A stretch of 25,423 bases of DNA, taken from RGVT01 sp037129475 (lineage in GTDB: Bacteria > Planctomycetota > Planctomycetia > Pirellulales > UBA1268). The stretch's first letter is position 1. Every line of letters begins with the position of its first letter. Position numbers and translations under genes: made by a program. Under the pieces are notes generated by a model. That model ran no database searches. It was not told the origin of the DNA and was given only the letters and a program-made list of their open reading frames with translations. Location of the stretch: contig JBAXUY010000038.1 of assembly GCA_037129475.1 (NCBI GenBank), positions 1 through 25,423 on the forward strand, read 5' to 3'. Below, piece after piece: positions 14,637 to 22,757 of the stretch.

Positions 14637-15287
14637 TCAGGCGTTCCCGCACCGCTCCGCTGCGAGCTGGTCGAGCCGCGCCACGAGTTCGGCATCCGCG
14701 GGCAATTCACCCCGCGACTGCCTGCCGGTGAACACCTCGCGAAACGTGTCGAGCGACCGCCGGGCTTCGAGCGCCGCCGCATCCGGGAGCCGGTCGGTGA
14801 ACAGCCGCCCCTCGAGGTGGTCGAACTCGTGTTGCACCACGCGGGCCAGCAGGCCGTCGAGGTCTTCTTCGAACGGCTCGCCTTCGAGCGACCAGGCCTT
14901 GACGACGATCTGCTCGGGCCGGCGCACGTCCATCCGCAGCCCCGGCAGGCTGAGGCAGCCCTCCTCCTGCACGGCGTTGCCGCGCGGCCGGCTGAGCGAC
15001 GGATTGATGAACACGAGCTCCTCGCCCGCGTCTGGCCGGGCCTCGAGGTTCACGATGAACAGCCGGTAGGGAAGGGCCACCTGGTTGGCCGCCAGACCGA
15101 TGCCCCCCGCCTGATACATGATGTCGAACATCTGTTCCACGATTTCGTGGATCGCATCGTCGATCCGCACGAGCGGCCGGGCCCGCCGCAGGAGCGCAGG
15201 ATGGGGATACTCGACGAGTTCGAGGCGGCCTAACCGAGACGTTTCGACGGGCGGGCTCATGACAAAAGTCTTACCATATCCAGACAT
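14637..15287 (-). CDS. def: peptide deformylase Def
   Basis: A 216-residue metalloenzyme that removes the N-formyl group from new proteins. All three family motifs are present: GGIGLAANQ (residues 61-69), EEGCLSLPG with metal ligand C111, and QHEFDHLEG with H153, E154 and H157. The start at 15287 is supported by GGAGG about five bases upstream; a shorter start at 15260 lacks a ribosome site. The result is a short N-terminal extension before the usual VEYPHPALL. The gene leads def-fmt-miaB-glnE. Its ATG shares the CATG at 15285-15288 with the divergent pgpA start. Confidence 0.95.
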   Translation of the reverse strand: MSGYGKTFVMSPPVETSRLGRLELVEYPHPALLRRARPLVRIDDAIHEIVEQMFDIMYQAGGIGLAANQVALPYRLFIVNLEARPDAGEELVFINPSLSRPRGNAVQEEGCLSLPGLRMDVRRPEQIVVKAWSLEGEPFEEDLDGLLARVVQHEFDHLEGRLFTDRLPDAAALEARRSLDTFREVFTGRQSRGELPADAELVARLDQLAAERCGNA

Positions 15288-15822
15288 GGGTTCCTCCCTC
15301 GACACCATGACGCCCGGCGATTCAGGCCCCCCGGCCTGGAGGGATCCCGCCGTGGTGGCCGCCACCTGCGGAGGCATCGGCCGCATGCCCTGTGCCCCCG
15401 GCACGTTCGGGGCCGCGCTGGGCGTGGCAGTAACGCTGATCCTCGGACGGCTCGGGCTGCCGTTCGCGGCCGAGGCGGCCGTCGTCGTGGCCATCAACGT
15501 CATCGGCGTGCCGATCTGCACCGCGGCGGCCCGGAGGCTCGGCCGGGGGACCGACCCTGGGGCGATCGTCTACGACGAGATGGCGAGCGTGCCGCTGGGG
15601 CTCCTCGTGGTGCCAGTCGCGGCCCGAACTGCGCTGCCCGACAGCCTGCCACTCCTCGTCGCCGCGTTCGCCCTCCACCGGCTGTTCGACATCACCAAGC
15701 CGTTTCCCTGCCGCCGGCTCGAGCACCTCCCGGCGGGCCTCGGTATCATGGCGGACGACTGGGGAGCGACGGCCTGGATGGCAGTCGCACTTGCCGCCTG
15801 CCGGTGGTGCGGCTGGCTCTGA
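15286..15822 (+). CDS. pgpA: phosphatidylglycerophosphatase A
   Basis: A 178-residue membrane enzyme that dephosphorylates phosphatidylglycerophosphate to phosphatidylglycerol. Signature segments are GGIGRMPCAPGTFGAALG, DPGAIVYDEMASVPLG and FDITKPFPCRRLEHLPAGLGIMADDWGA, the acidic and arginine residues of the last two forming the active site. Hydrophobic helices lie between. The start is uncertain: ATG 15286 overlaps the def start codon, ATG 15307 is the alternative, and neither has a Shine-Dalgarno. The gene is divergent from def and followed 15 bases later by the next plus-strand gene. Confidence 0.9.
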   Translation: MGSSLDTMTPGDSGPPAWRDPAVVAATCGGIGRMPCAPGTFGAALGVAVTLILGRLGLPFAAEAAVVVAINVIGVPICTAAARRLGRGTDPGAIVYDEMASVPLGLLVVPVAARTALPDSLPLLVAAFALHRLFDITKPFPCRRLEHLPAGLGIMADDWGATAWMAVALAACRWCGWL

Positions 15823-15837
15823 CCGACAATCGCCCGC

Positions 15838-16476
15838 ATGCGCCTGCTCGTCATCGATCACGGCTGCTGTGATCCGCCTGCAACTCGCGTGCATGCGCTG
15901 AGGGCGGCGCTCCGCGACCATGGCGGCGCGGCGGTGGCGTGCGGCCCGAGTTCGATCCCGGGCCTCGCCGAGCAGCCGCCGGGGCTCCACGGCATTCATT
16001 TTCACGACATCGCTGCCGCCAACCGCGGGTTCCTCGCCGCGGTGCGCGACGGCTCGCCGGCGGCGTTCCTGGCCGCGACGGGCGGCATCTCACCGAGCCT
16101 GCTCGGCCTGGCCCGCGAGACGGCGCGGCAGACGATCGCCGAGGCCGTCGACACCGTCGATCCCGCCGCGATCATCGTGCTCCACGCCGGTATCCTCGCC
16201 GACCTCGCGATCGAAACGGGGGTGCCCGTGGTGGTCCACGTCGCCGCTGCAGATCTCGACGCCGCCGCCGGCTCGCAGAGGCTCGCGGAGCTCGTCACGG
16301 CAACGCTCGGCTCGGCCGAGTCGATCGTCGCAGCCGACGCCGAGACGGCCCGGCGTCTGGGGGCCGACTGGCTCGACACCGACACGGCAGCGGCCTGCGA
16401 AACGTGGCCCGCCACGCCCGAGTCGGCCGCGCTCATGCTCGCGGCCTGCCACCGCGCGATCGACCGCCGATCGTAG
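15838..16476 (+). CDS. hypothetical protein, Rossmann-like, possibly the N-terminal half of a GT-B glycosyltransferase
   Basis: A 212-residue protein starting MRLLVIDHGCCDPPATRVHALRAALRDHG, a strand-helix start like the acceptor domain of GT-B glycosyltransferases. Later IIVLHAGILADLAIETGVPVVVHV looks like another Rossmann strand pair. No second domain with a donor-binding motif follows. The protein ends at a TAG inside a palindromic repeat, so it may be a truncated glycosyltransferase, or simply a short family I do not recognise. It lies 15 bases after pgpA and may be cotranscribed. The glycosyltransferase idea is weak. Confidence 0.6.
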   Translation: MRLLVIDHGCCDPPATRVHALRAALRDHGGAAVACGPSSIPGLAEQPPGLHGIHFHDIAAANRGFLAAVRDGSPAAFLAATGGISPSLLGLARETARQTIAEAVDTVDPAAIIVLHAGILADLAIETGVPVVVHVAAADLDAAAGSQRLAELVTATLGSAESIVAADAETARRLGADWLDTDTAAACETWPATPESAALMLAACHRAIDRRS

Positions 16477-16526
16477 GGACGGGGCTCCAGCCCTGTCCGT
16501 CGACAGGCCTGGAGGCCTGTCGCTAC
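16473..16526. repeat. inverted pair of palindromic stop-repeats between convergent genes
   Basis: A plus-oriented copy (16473-16498) has the variant stem GACGGGGCT/AGCCCTGTC; its TAG at 16474-16476 ends the hypothetical protein. A minus-oriented copy (16501-16526) supplies the TAG (16525-16523) of the peptidase. Together they probably act as a two-way terminator. Confidence 0.9.
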
Positions 16527-17734
16527 GCCCCCACCGCCAGCCGCAGGGCCACGCGGCAGGCGTTCTCGAAGGCGGCGAGGTCGAGTTTCTCGTGCGTCGT
16601 GTGGATCTCCATCTGCCCGCAGCCGAGCGTCACGGTCGGAATGCCGTTGGCTGCCATCCAGTTGGCGTCGAGGCCGCCGTTCGAGATCTCGAGCCGAGGC
16701 ACGAGCCCAATCGCCTTCACGGTCTCCTGGGCCGACACCACGCAGGGCTCGTCGTCGTCGAGCCGGAAGGCCTCGTAGTCGAGCCGGCCCTCGATCGTCA
16801 CCGTGCCGGTCTTGCCGTCGACGCTCTTGATCCGCTTCGCAGCGTCTTTGAATGCCGACTCGATCGCCTTCACGATCCGGTTGCGAAACGCTGGATCGTG
16901 CCCGCGGGCTTCCGCCTTGAGCGCCGCCGACTCGGCGACCACGTTCGTGGCCGAGCCGCCCTGGATCGTGCCCACGTTGCTCGTGCCGCGTTTGCCGCCC
17001 TTCTCGACGAGGCCGTGCCAGCCGTCGTTCACGAGCGACGCGATCGCCAGCGACGCGATCGCCACCGCCGACACGCCCTTTTCCGGCGCCACGCCCGCAT
17101 GGCTCGGGGTGCCCTTGATGCGGATGTCGAGCCGATGGCCGCCCGTCGCGCCCACGGTGATCTTCTCCACGGCCCCGCCATCGAAGTTGAACGCGAGCCT
17201 GGGCCGGCCGAGGTCGGCCGCCTTCACGAACCGGGCGCCGTAGAGCCCCACTTCCTCCTGGATGGCGAACAGGAACGTGAGCGGCGGGTGCGGCAGTTTG
17301 TTGCGCAGGATCTCGAGCGCGGTCGTGAGCACTACGGCGCAGCCCGAGCGATCGTCGGCGCCGAGTCCGGTGGCCGGGTCGCCGCTCTTCACGAATCGCC
17401 CGGCGACCACGGGCTTCGAGCCGAGGCACACGGGCACCGTGTCCATGTGGGCCATGAGCAGCCGCCGCGGCCCCGGCTCGGTGCCGGGCAACTTCACGAT
17501 CAGGTTGCCCACGTTGCCGGGCAGCGGCGTTTTCGTGTGGGCCGTGTCGAACGCGATCGCGTCCTTCGGGCAGCCGGCGGCATGGAGGTGCTTCACGATC
17601 CGTTCGGCCACGAGTTTCTCGTCGCCCGAGCCCCCGCGGATCGCCATCAATTCGAGCACGAGCCGGCGGGCCGCGGCGAGGTCGGGAGCGGGAATAGCCG
17701 GGGCCGAAACGGATTTTTTGGAGGAGTGTTTCAT
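16523..17734 (-). CDS. M20/M42-type metallopeptidase (PepT-like)
   Basis: A 403-residue zinc-dependent aminopeptidase-type hydrolase. Metal and catalytic residues are visible: H96 and D98 in LLMAHMDTVP, D127 in GLGADDRSG, E160 and E161 in AIQEEVGLYGA, and D185 in FNFDGG. The lid-domain SHAGVAPEKG and a final histidine in MEIHTTHEKLDL follow. This layout matches PepT-like M20 peptidases, which cleave small peptides in the cytosol. The N-terminus is lysine/serine-rich with no signal peptide. The TAG stop is supplied by a palindromic repeat. The exact substrate is not predictable. Confidence 0.9.
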   Translation of the reverse strand: MKHSSKKSVSAPAIPAPDLAAARRLVLELMAIRGGSGDEKLVAERIVKHLHAAGCPKDAIAFDTAHTKTPLPGNVGNLIVKLPGTEPGPRRLLMAHMDTVPVCLGSKPVVAGRFVKSGDPATGLGADDRSGCAVVLTTALEILRNKLPHPPLTFLFAIQEEVGLYGARFVKAADLGRPRLAFNFDGGAVEKITVGATGGHRLDIRIKGTPSHAGVAPEKGVSAVAIASLAIASLVNDGWHGLVEKGGKRGTSNVGTIQGGSATNVVAESAALKAEARGHDPAFRNRIVKAIESAFKDAAKRIKSVDGKTGTVTIEGRLDYEAFRLDDDEPCVVSAQETVKAIGLVPRLEISNGGLDANWMAANGIPTVTLGCGQMEIHTTHEKLDLAAFENACRVALRLAVGA

Positions 17735-17796
17735 GGCCGGGATTGTAGCCGGTACATTGCGCGTCGGCTGGAAACGGAATTCACCTGGCAGACCAC

Positions 17797-17909
17797 GTAG
17801 CGACAGGCCTCCAGGCCTGTCGAAAGTAGCGACGGGCCTCCAGGCCTGTCCGACGTAGCGACGGGCCTCCAGGCCTGTCGGACGTAGCGACGGGCCTCCA
17901 GGCCTGTCG
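17797..17909 (+). repeat. tandem array of four palindromic stop-repeats upstream of the methyltransferase
   Basis: Copies start at 17797, 17826, 17855 and 17884: an exact 29-base period of 26-base units and three-base spacers. Each reads GTAGCGAC then a GGCCT/AGGCC stem around CC. The last copy runs straight into AAAGGAG, the ribosome site of the methyltransferase, so the array would lie in its 5' UTR or promoter region. The rest of the 17735-17922 gap shows no gene. Confidence 0.92.
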
Positions 17910-17922
17910 AAAGGAGTACCTC

Positions 17923-18819
17923 ATGGCCTCCACCGAACTCGCCCATTCGCTCGCCCTCGACCGCGTCCACCAGGGCGACTGCCTCGACCTCTTGGCCCGC
18001 GTACCGGCCGGCACCGCGAGCCTCGCGTTCGCCGACCCGCCGTTCAACATCGGCTACGACTACGACGCCTACGACGACCGCCGCACGGCCGACGACTATC
18101 TCGCCTGGTCGCGGCGCTGGATGGCCGAAATCGTCCGTGTGCTCCGCGACGACGGCACGTTTTGGCTGGCGATAGGCGACGAATACGCCGCGGAGCTGAA
18201 GGTGCTCGCCACTCGCGAGCTCGGCCTCACCTGCCGGTCGTGGGTGGTCTGGTACTACACGTTCGGCGTGAACTGCAAACAGAAGTTCAGCCGCTCACAC
18301 GCCCATCTCTTCCACTTCGTGAAGGATCCCGCCGCGTTCACGTTCAACGTCGACGCGATCCGCGTGCCGAGCGCCCGCGAGCTCGTGTACGGCGACAAGC
18401 GGGCCAACCCCACGGGCCGGCTGCCCGACGACACCTGGATCCTGCGGCCGCAGGATCTGCCGGAGGGTTTTGCCGCCGATGCGGATACGTGGTATTTCCC
18501 ACGCGTGTGCGGCACGTTCAAGGAGCGGTCGGGGTGGCACGGTTGCCAGATGCCCGAGCAGCTCCTCGGCCGGATCATCCGCGCGTGCAGCAATGCGGGC
18601 GACGTGGTGCTCGACCCGTTCGGCGGCAGCGGCACCACGCTCGCGGTCGCCAAAAAACTCGGCCGCTCGTTCCTCGGCCTCGAGCTCTCCGAGCAATACG
18701 CGGCCCGGATCAAAGAGCGGCTCGCGGGCATCAACTCGGGCGACCCGCTCGACGGCGCGCCCGAACCGCTCAAAAGCGTGCCCGCCACGGGCAAAGGCCG
18801 GAAACTGGTGCGGAAGTAG
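17923..18819 (+). CDS. orphan DNA methyltransferase (beta class, N6-adenine or N4-cytosine)
   Basis: A 298-residue SAM-dependent DNA methyltransferase. Catalytic motif IV DPPF is at residues 38-41 (FADPPFNIGYDYDAYDD) and the SAM-binding motif I DPFGGSGTT is at 231-239, followed by LGRSFLGLELS. Motif IV before motif I places it in the beta class, as in CcrM. DPPF fits amino-group methylation of adenine or cytosine. No restriction endonuclease lies nearby, so it is probably an orphan regulator or protective enzyme. AAGGAG six bases before the ATG fixes the start. It sits between repeats on both sides, and its stop TAG lies in one. The target site cannot be predicted. Confidence 0.9.
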   Translation: MASTELAHSLALDRVHQGDCLDLLARVPAGTASLAFADPPFNIGYDYDAYDDRRTADDYLAWSRRWMAEIVRVLRDDGTFWLAIGDEYAAELKVLATRELGLTCRSWVVWYYTFGVNCKQKFSRSHAHLFHFVKDPAAFTFNVDAIRVPSARELVYGDKRANPTGRLPDDTWILRPQDLPEGFAADADTWYFPRVCGTFKERSGWHGCQMPEQLLGRIIRACSNAGDVVLDPFGGSGTTLAVAKKLGRSFLGLELSEQYAARIKERLAGINSGDPLDGAPEPLKSVPATGKGRKLVRK

Positions 18820-18883
18820 CGACGGAGCTCCAGCTCTGTCGAATGCCCGTTTCGTCTCGACAGGCCTGGAGGCCCGTCGCTAC
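18816..18883. repeat. inverted pair of palindromic stop-repeats between methyltransferase and scpB
   Basis: A plus copy of the GAGCT type (18816-18841) supplies the methyltransferase TAG (18817-18819). A minus copy of the GGCCT type with one arm mismatch (18858-18883) ends nine bases before the scpB ATG. Confidence 0.9.
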
Positions 18884-18892
18884 GGTGACGCC

Positions 18893-19639
18893 ATGCCTCC
18901 CAAAAAACCCGCCTCCGCGCCTGCCGCCGGCTTCGCTGCCGCGCCCGCCGACGGCGGCCTGTCGATCGACCGGCTCGCGCAGGCGTTCGCCGCGATGATG
19001 GGCACCGCCGATCCCTACGCGGGCTCGGCACAGGGCACCCCCCCCGACATCGTGCGCGTCGACGCGTCTCCCGACCTCGACGAAGGGCTCGGCTCCGATG
19101 ACGATGCCCGCGATGCGAAGGTCAGCCCGCGAAACATCCTCGAGGCCCTGCTCTTCGTGGGACAGCCGGCCGGCATCTCGCTCACGAGCCGCAAGGTCGC
19201 AAGCCTGATGCGGGGCGTGCGGCCGCAGGAGGTCGACGAACTCGTCGCAGAGCTCCGTCGCGAATACGCCGCCAACAACTGCCCATACGAGATCGTGTCG
19301 CGGGATACTGGATGGGTGCTGCAGCTGAGGCCTGAATACGCCCGGTTCGGGCAGGTGCTCGAGGCCCGCGCCCGGATGGTTCGGCTCGACGGCGAGGCCC
19401 TCGACGTGCTTGCCATCGTGGCCTGGAACCAGCCGGTCGCCCGCGACAAGCTCGTGGAACTTGGCTGCGACGCCGCGCCGACGACGCTCCGCATGCTCGT
19501 GCGACGGGGCCTGCTCGAGCTGGTGGCCGCGGCCGATAAAACGGCCGAGCCGAGCTACCGTACCACGGAAAAATTCCTGGCGGTCTTCAAGCTCGACTCG
19601 CTCGGCGACCTGCCCAACCCGGCCGCCCCGCCCATGTAG
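18893..19639 (+). CDS. scpB: segregation and condensation protein ScpB
   Basis: A 248-residue protein. After a low-complexity N-terminal extension of about 75 residues (alanine/proline-rich, then acidic), the conserved region begins SPRNILEALLFVGQPAGISL. It continues through tandem winged-helix domains with GWVLQLRPEYA, ALDVLAIVAWNQPVARDKLVELG, and RRGLLELV with a final YRTTEKFLAVFKLDSLGDLP; all are typical of ScpB. ScpB binds ScpA and SMC in the condensin that compacts chromosomes. No scpA or smc is in the window. The extension is unusually long. The stop TAG lies in a palindromic repeat. Confidence 0.92.
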   Translation: MPPKKPASAPAAGFAAAPADGGLSIDRLAQAFAAMMGTADPYAGSAQGTPPDIVRVDASPDLDEGLGSDDDARDAKVSPRNILEALLFVGQPAGISLTSRKVASLMRGVRPQEVDELVAELRREYAANNCPYEIVSRDTGWVLQLRPEYARFGQVLEARARMVRLDGEALDVLAIVAWNQPVARDKLVELGCDAAPTTLRMLVRRGLLELVAAADKTAEPSYRTTEKFLAVFKLDSLGDLPNPAAPPM

Positions 19640-19763
19640 CGACAGAGCTCCAGCTCTGTCTTCACGCGACGGCTCGGCATCCTGCCGACCGTCGCTGGGC
19701 CGACCTCCCGTAGCGACAGAGCTCCAGCTCTGTCGTTCGACAGGCCTAGAGGCCCGTCGCTAC
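19636..19763. repeat. three palindromic stop-repeats between convergent scpB and pcnB/cca
   Basis: Two plus copies of the GAGCT type (19636-19661 and 19710-19735) and one minus copy of the GGCCT type (19738-19763). The first supplies the scpB TAG (19637-19639) and the last supplies the TAG of the opposing gene (19762-19760). Confidence 0.9.
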
Positions 19764-21028
19764 GTGACCCGCGCGAGCGCCTCGTCGCGCGTTGCAATCT
19801 CCCCGTTGAGCTGCAGCGCCCGCAGCCGAGCGAGCGCCGCCCCCAGCGCCGGTCCCGCAGCCACGCCCGCCGCGATCAGATCGGCCCCCGTCACGAGCGG
19901 CGGCGGGTCGAGCTCGGCGCGGGGCCGCGCGATCTGCGCCGTCACCCACGCCGCCGTCGCGGCGCCCCCACGCCCGCAGTCGGCCCGGGCCCGGAGCAGG
20001 TCGGCCAGCAGAAAGGCATCCTCGTGCGCGAGCCACGGCTGCACCTCCGCCCACGGCCGCACGGCCACGTCGGGCCCGTCGAACATGGCCACGGCCTCCT
20101 GCAACCACACCGCGAGCTTCACCTCCCGATTCGAGAGCCGCAGTCGCTGCGCCGCCTGCCGCAGCGGCCCGACCCCCACCCGTTCGTAGAGGGCGGCAAG
20201 TGCCGACGCCAGCCCCGGCTCGTCGAGGGCGTCGATGATCCGCGCCGCCTCGCCCCACCGTGCCGCAGCGCCGTCACCCAATGCGCTAGGCGCCCTGCGT
20301 GCCTGCCCCGCCACCTCCGGCAGCACCTCCTGCGCGAGCCCCGTCTCGGCGAGCAGTTCGAGCGCCCGCCGGCGGCCCGGCCGCGACACCATCGCCCGCA
20401 GTTCGGCCGCGATCCGCTCCGGGCTCACGGTGGTCACGAGGTGCGTCATCCGCTCGATCGCCGCCCGCGTCTCGCCGTCGAGGACGAAGCCAAACGACGC
20501 CGCAAACCGCACGGCCCTGAGCATCCGCAGGTGATCTTCGCCAAACCGCATCGCGGGCATGCCGATCGCCCGCACCACGCCCGCCGCCAGGTCGGCGCGG
20601 CCGTCGACGTAGTCGTGCACCTCCCCGGTCAGGGGATCGAGAAACAGGCCGTTGATCGTGAAGTCGCGGCGCTGGGCATCCTCAGGCGCCGTCGAAAACG
20701 TGACGCCGGCGGGGTGCCGGCCATCGGTGTAGGCGGCGTCGGTCCTAAATGTCGCCACCTCGATCTGCCCGGCCCCCTTCGGCCCGAGCACGGTGATCAC
20801 GCCGAAGGCAGCCCCCACGGCGAGGGTCCGCCCGCGACCGAACACCCGGCGCACCTCGTCGGGCGTGGCCGACGTCGCCACGTCGTAATCGGCGGGAATC
20901 CGTCCCAAAAGTTCATCCCGCACACACCCGCCTGCCCACAGCGCGTCGTAGTCCGCGGCCCGCAGGCGGCTGACGACCTCGACAGCAAACTGCCGGGCCT
21001 GCTCGGGGTTGGAAACTGGTTTGGACAT
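19760..21028 (-). CDS. CCA-adding enzyme / poly(A) polymerase (class II nucleotidyltransferase)
   Basis: A 422-residue class II tRNA nucleotidyltransferase-family enzyme. The head domain has ALWAGGCVRDELLGRIPADYDVAT, with metal-binding D47 and D49, then FRTD, QRRDFTINGLFLDP and EDHLRMLRAVRFAASFGF, which carry the nucleotide-selecting residues. A helical body and tail follow. CCA-adding enzymes and bacterial poly(A) polymerases share this fold and cannot be separated here. The tRNA-Ala in this window lacks an encoded CCA, so a CCA enzyme is needed somewhere. I chose ATG 21028 because upstream in-frame sequence crosses the divergent promoter region. The stop TAG lies in a repeat. Confidence 0.92.
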   Translation of the reverse strand: MSKPVSNPEQARQFAVEVVSRLRAADYDALWAGGCVRDELLGRIPADYDVATSATPDEVRRVFGRGRTLAVGAAFGVITVLGPKGAGQIEVATFRTDAAYTDGRHPAGVTFSTAPEDAQRRDFTINGLFLDPLTGEVHDYVDGRADLAAGVVRAIGMPAMRFGEDHLRMLRAVRFAASFGFVLDGETRAAIERMTHLVTTVSPERIAAELRAMVSRPGRRRALELLAETGLAQEVLPEVAGQARRAPSALGDGAAARWGEAARIIDALDEPGLASALAALYERVGVGPLRQAAQRLRLSNREVKLAVWLQEAVAMFDGPDVAVRPWAEVQPWLAHEDAFLLADLLRARADCGRGGAATAAWVTAQIARPRAELDPPPLVTGADLIAAGVAAGPALGAALARLRALQLNGEIATRDEALARVT

Positions 21029-21041
21029 CTGGGTCGGACAG

Positions 21042-21071
21042 TTGACTGCCGGGGAAAAATTCCGATAGTAT
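21042..21071 (+). promoter_or_regulatory. sigma70-like promoter of the DUF1559 gene
   Basis: TTGACT (21042-21047) and TAGTAT (21066-21071) are separated by 18 bases in the divergent gap. The leader of about 150 bases is pyrimidine-rich and ends in AAGGTG (21216-21221), five bases before the ATG. Confidence 0.5.
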
Positions 21072-21226
21072 GCAGGGGTTAGGGGCACACGAGAAAGTTT
21101 GCAACGGACTGCCGCGGGGACATCGAACTTTTCCTTCTTTCCACCCGTACTGTCCGGGCCGACCTTCTCGGTCGATTTGTTCATTTTTTCATTTCCCGCC
21201 CGATTGGGCATCAAAAAGGTGTACTC

Positions 21227-22258
21227 ATGACTTTTTCCAAATTTTCCAAGCGACGGGGCTTTACGCTCGTCGAACTGTTGGTGGTGATCGCCATCATCGG
21301 CGTGCTCGTGGGCCTGCTCCTGCCGGCCGTGCAGGCTGCCCGTGAAGCGGCCCGTCGGTCGAGTTGCAGCAACAACCTCAAGCAGATCGGCGTCGGTCTG
21401 CACGTCTACGCCGACTCGAACGCCCGCGGCGGCGACAATTTCTTTCCGTGGCTGACGACGGGTGGAACAGGAGGCAGTTCGGCCGGTGGATTCAGCTGGC
21501 TTGCACAGGCGCTGGGCGGCATGGAAGAGACGAACCTGCTGCGCCAGATCACCGGTACTTCTAATACTACCAAGCCGTTTATCGACGGCTCGTCGGTCAC
21601 GGCAAGTTTCCCGAGCGGGAATAACTCGCAGGGCCAACAGATTCGGGCGGCTGCGAACTCACCTGGGTCGACCAAGTTGAACTTCGCGCTCTGCCCGAGC
21701 TTTGCTGGCAACACGACCGTGACCGGCAGCGCGGACGGCGTGAGCAACTACCGTGCGAATGCGGGTATCGCCGGCTCGGCCACGGTTCCCACGTCTGCCT
21801 CGACGACCGCTGGCCTCGGCGGCCTGTCGCACACGCAGCGACTTGGCTTCCGTGATTTCTCCGACGGTACGAGCAAGACGGTGATGGTCTCGGAAAGCCG
21901 TGAGAATCCGAGCACCTCGACAGGCGCACCGTGCCGTTGGATTCTGGGCGAGTTGTTCCATATGCCATCGATCACTGCCGGCACTCTCACCAGCGGCACG
22001 TGGTCGGCAACAGGTACTCGTCTCGCGCTGATGAGCGGCACGAACACCACGACGCTGCCCCCCACCGCGGTTGCTCACACGATCGGTGCAGATAATACCC
22101 AAAGTTTCTCGTGGGGTCCTTCGAGCGACCACGCGGGCAAGATCATCGGCCACCTGTTTGCCGACGGTCACGTGGAGTTCATTGGTGCGGACGTTGCCAC
22201 CAACACCTACCAGGCTCTCAACACCCGCGGCAGCGGCGAGCCGATTCCGGAGTACTGA
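21227..22258 (+). CDS. DUF1559 protein with type IV pilin-like N-terminus
   Basis: A 343-residue member of the planctomycete-expanded DUF1559 family. A basic leader (MTFSKFSKRRG) is followed by FTLVELLVVIAIIGVLVGLL, the prepilin peptidase site. Cleavage is expected after G11, leaving F12 as the mature N-terminus and E16 as the conserved Glu5. AAREAARRSSCSNNLKQIG follows in the usual place. The C-terminus has the family LFADGHVEF motif. Such proteins are exported and may form pseudopili or cell-surface fibres; their function is unproven. It has its own promoter and a strong terminator. Less GC-biased codon use than its neighbours suggests high expression or different ancestry. Confidence 0.95.
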   Translation: MTFSKFSKRRGFTLVELLVVIAIIGVLVGLLLPAVQAAREAARRSSCSNNLKQIGVGLHVYADSNARGGDNFFPWLTTGGTGGSSAGGFSWLAQALGGMEETNLLRQITGTSNTTKPFIDGSSVTASFPSGNNSQGQQIRAAANSPGSTKLNFALCPSFAGNTTVTGSADGVSNYRANAGIAGSATVPTSASTTAGLGGLSHTQRLGFRDFSDGTSKTVMVSESRENPSTSTGAPCRWILGELFHMPSITAGTLTSGTWSATGTRLALMSGTNTTTLPPTAVAHTIGADNTQSFSWGPSSDHAGKIIGHLFADGHVEFIGADVATNTYQALNTRGSGEPIPEY

Positions 22259-22294
22259 TTCCGGATCGACCGTCGGTTGACGGCATGATTCACG

Positions 22295-22331
22295 GGCGGC
22301 CGGCAACGCGAGTTGCCGGCCGCCTTCTTTT
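22295..22331 (+). terminator. rho-independent terminator after the DUF1559 gene
   Basis: A perfect 13-base-pair stem (22295-22307 with 22312-22324) has a GCGA tetraloop and is followed by TTCTTTT. It ends the DUF1559 transcript 36 bases past its stop and lies just before the rhodanese start. Confidence 0.92.
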
Positions 22332-22347
22332 GTGGTGCGATTCGTTC

Positions 22348-22695
22348 ATGAGCAACTCCCCCGCCATCGAGATTTCGGCCGCCGACGCGGCCGTGGTGCT
22401 CCGCGACACGCCGCCCTCGGCCGCCCTCCTGCTCCTCGACTGCCGCACGCCGGAGGAGCACGCAACGGCCAAGATCGCGGGAGCCATGCTCCTGCCGATG
22501 CAGGAGATCGCCGAGCGGGTGGCCGAGATCGAAGCCTGGCGCGGCAAGCCGATTATCGTCCACTGCCACCACGGGATGCGCAGCCTGCGAGTGGCGAAGT
22601 GGCTGCGTGAGCAGGGCTTCCCGCTCGCCCAGAGCATGCAGGGCGGCATCGACGCATGGAGCACCGACGTCAATCCGGCCGTGCCGAGATATTGA
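22348..22695 (+). CDS. rhodanese-domain sulfurtransferase
   Basis: A single-domain rhodanese of 115 residues. The active-site loop is VHCHHGMRS with catalytic C73; the CxxGxRS shape is typical. LLDCRTPEEHATAKIAGAMLLPM is the conserved N-terminal CH2A-type region. Such proteins carry persulfide sulfur from thiosulfate or cysteine desulfurases to acceptors. The ATG at 22348 is 16 bases after the DUF1559 terminator. It ends in TGA eight bases before a palindromic repeat, so unlike the neighbouring genes its stop is outside the repeat. Confidence 0.9.
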   Translation: MSNSPAIEISAADAAVVLRDTPPSAALLLLDCRTPEEHATAKIAGAMLLPMQEIAERVAEIEAWRGKPIIVHCHHGMRSLRVAKWLREQGFPLAQSMQGGIDAWSTDVNPAVPRY

Positions 22696-22702
22696 CCGCC
22701 CC

Positions 22703-22757
22703 GTAGCGACGGAGCTCCAGCTCTGTCGTAGCGACAGGCCTGGAGGCCTGTCGCTAC
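22703..22757. repeat. palindromic stop-repeats between rhodanese and mnmE
   Basis: A GAGCT-type plus copy (22703-22728) abuts a full palindrome (22728-22757) carrying GTAGCGAC at both ends, with 13-base arms around a TGGA loop. On the minus strand its TAG (22756-22754) is the mnmE stop. Confidence 0.92.

Noticed and set aside
17797..17909. Tandem 29-base repeats resembling a CRISPR array
   Set aside because: Spacers are only three bases, the units are palindromic, single copies are scattered across the window, and no cas gene is present.
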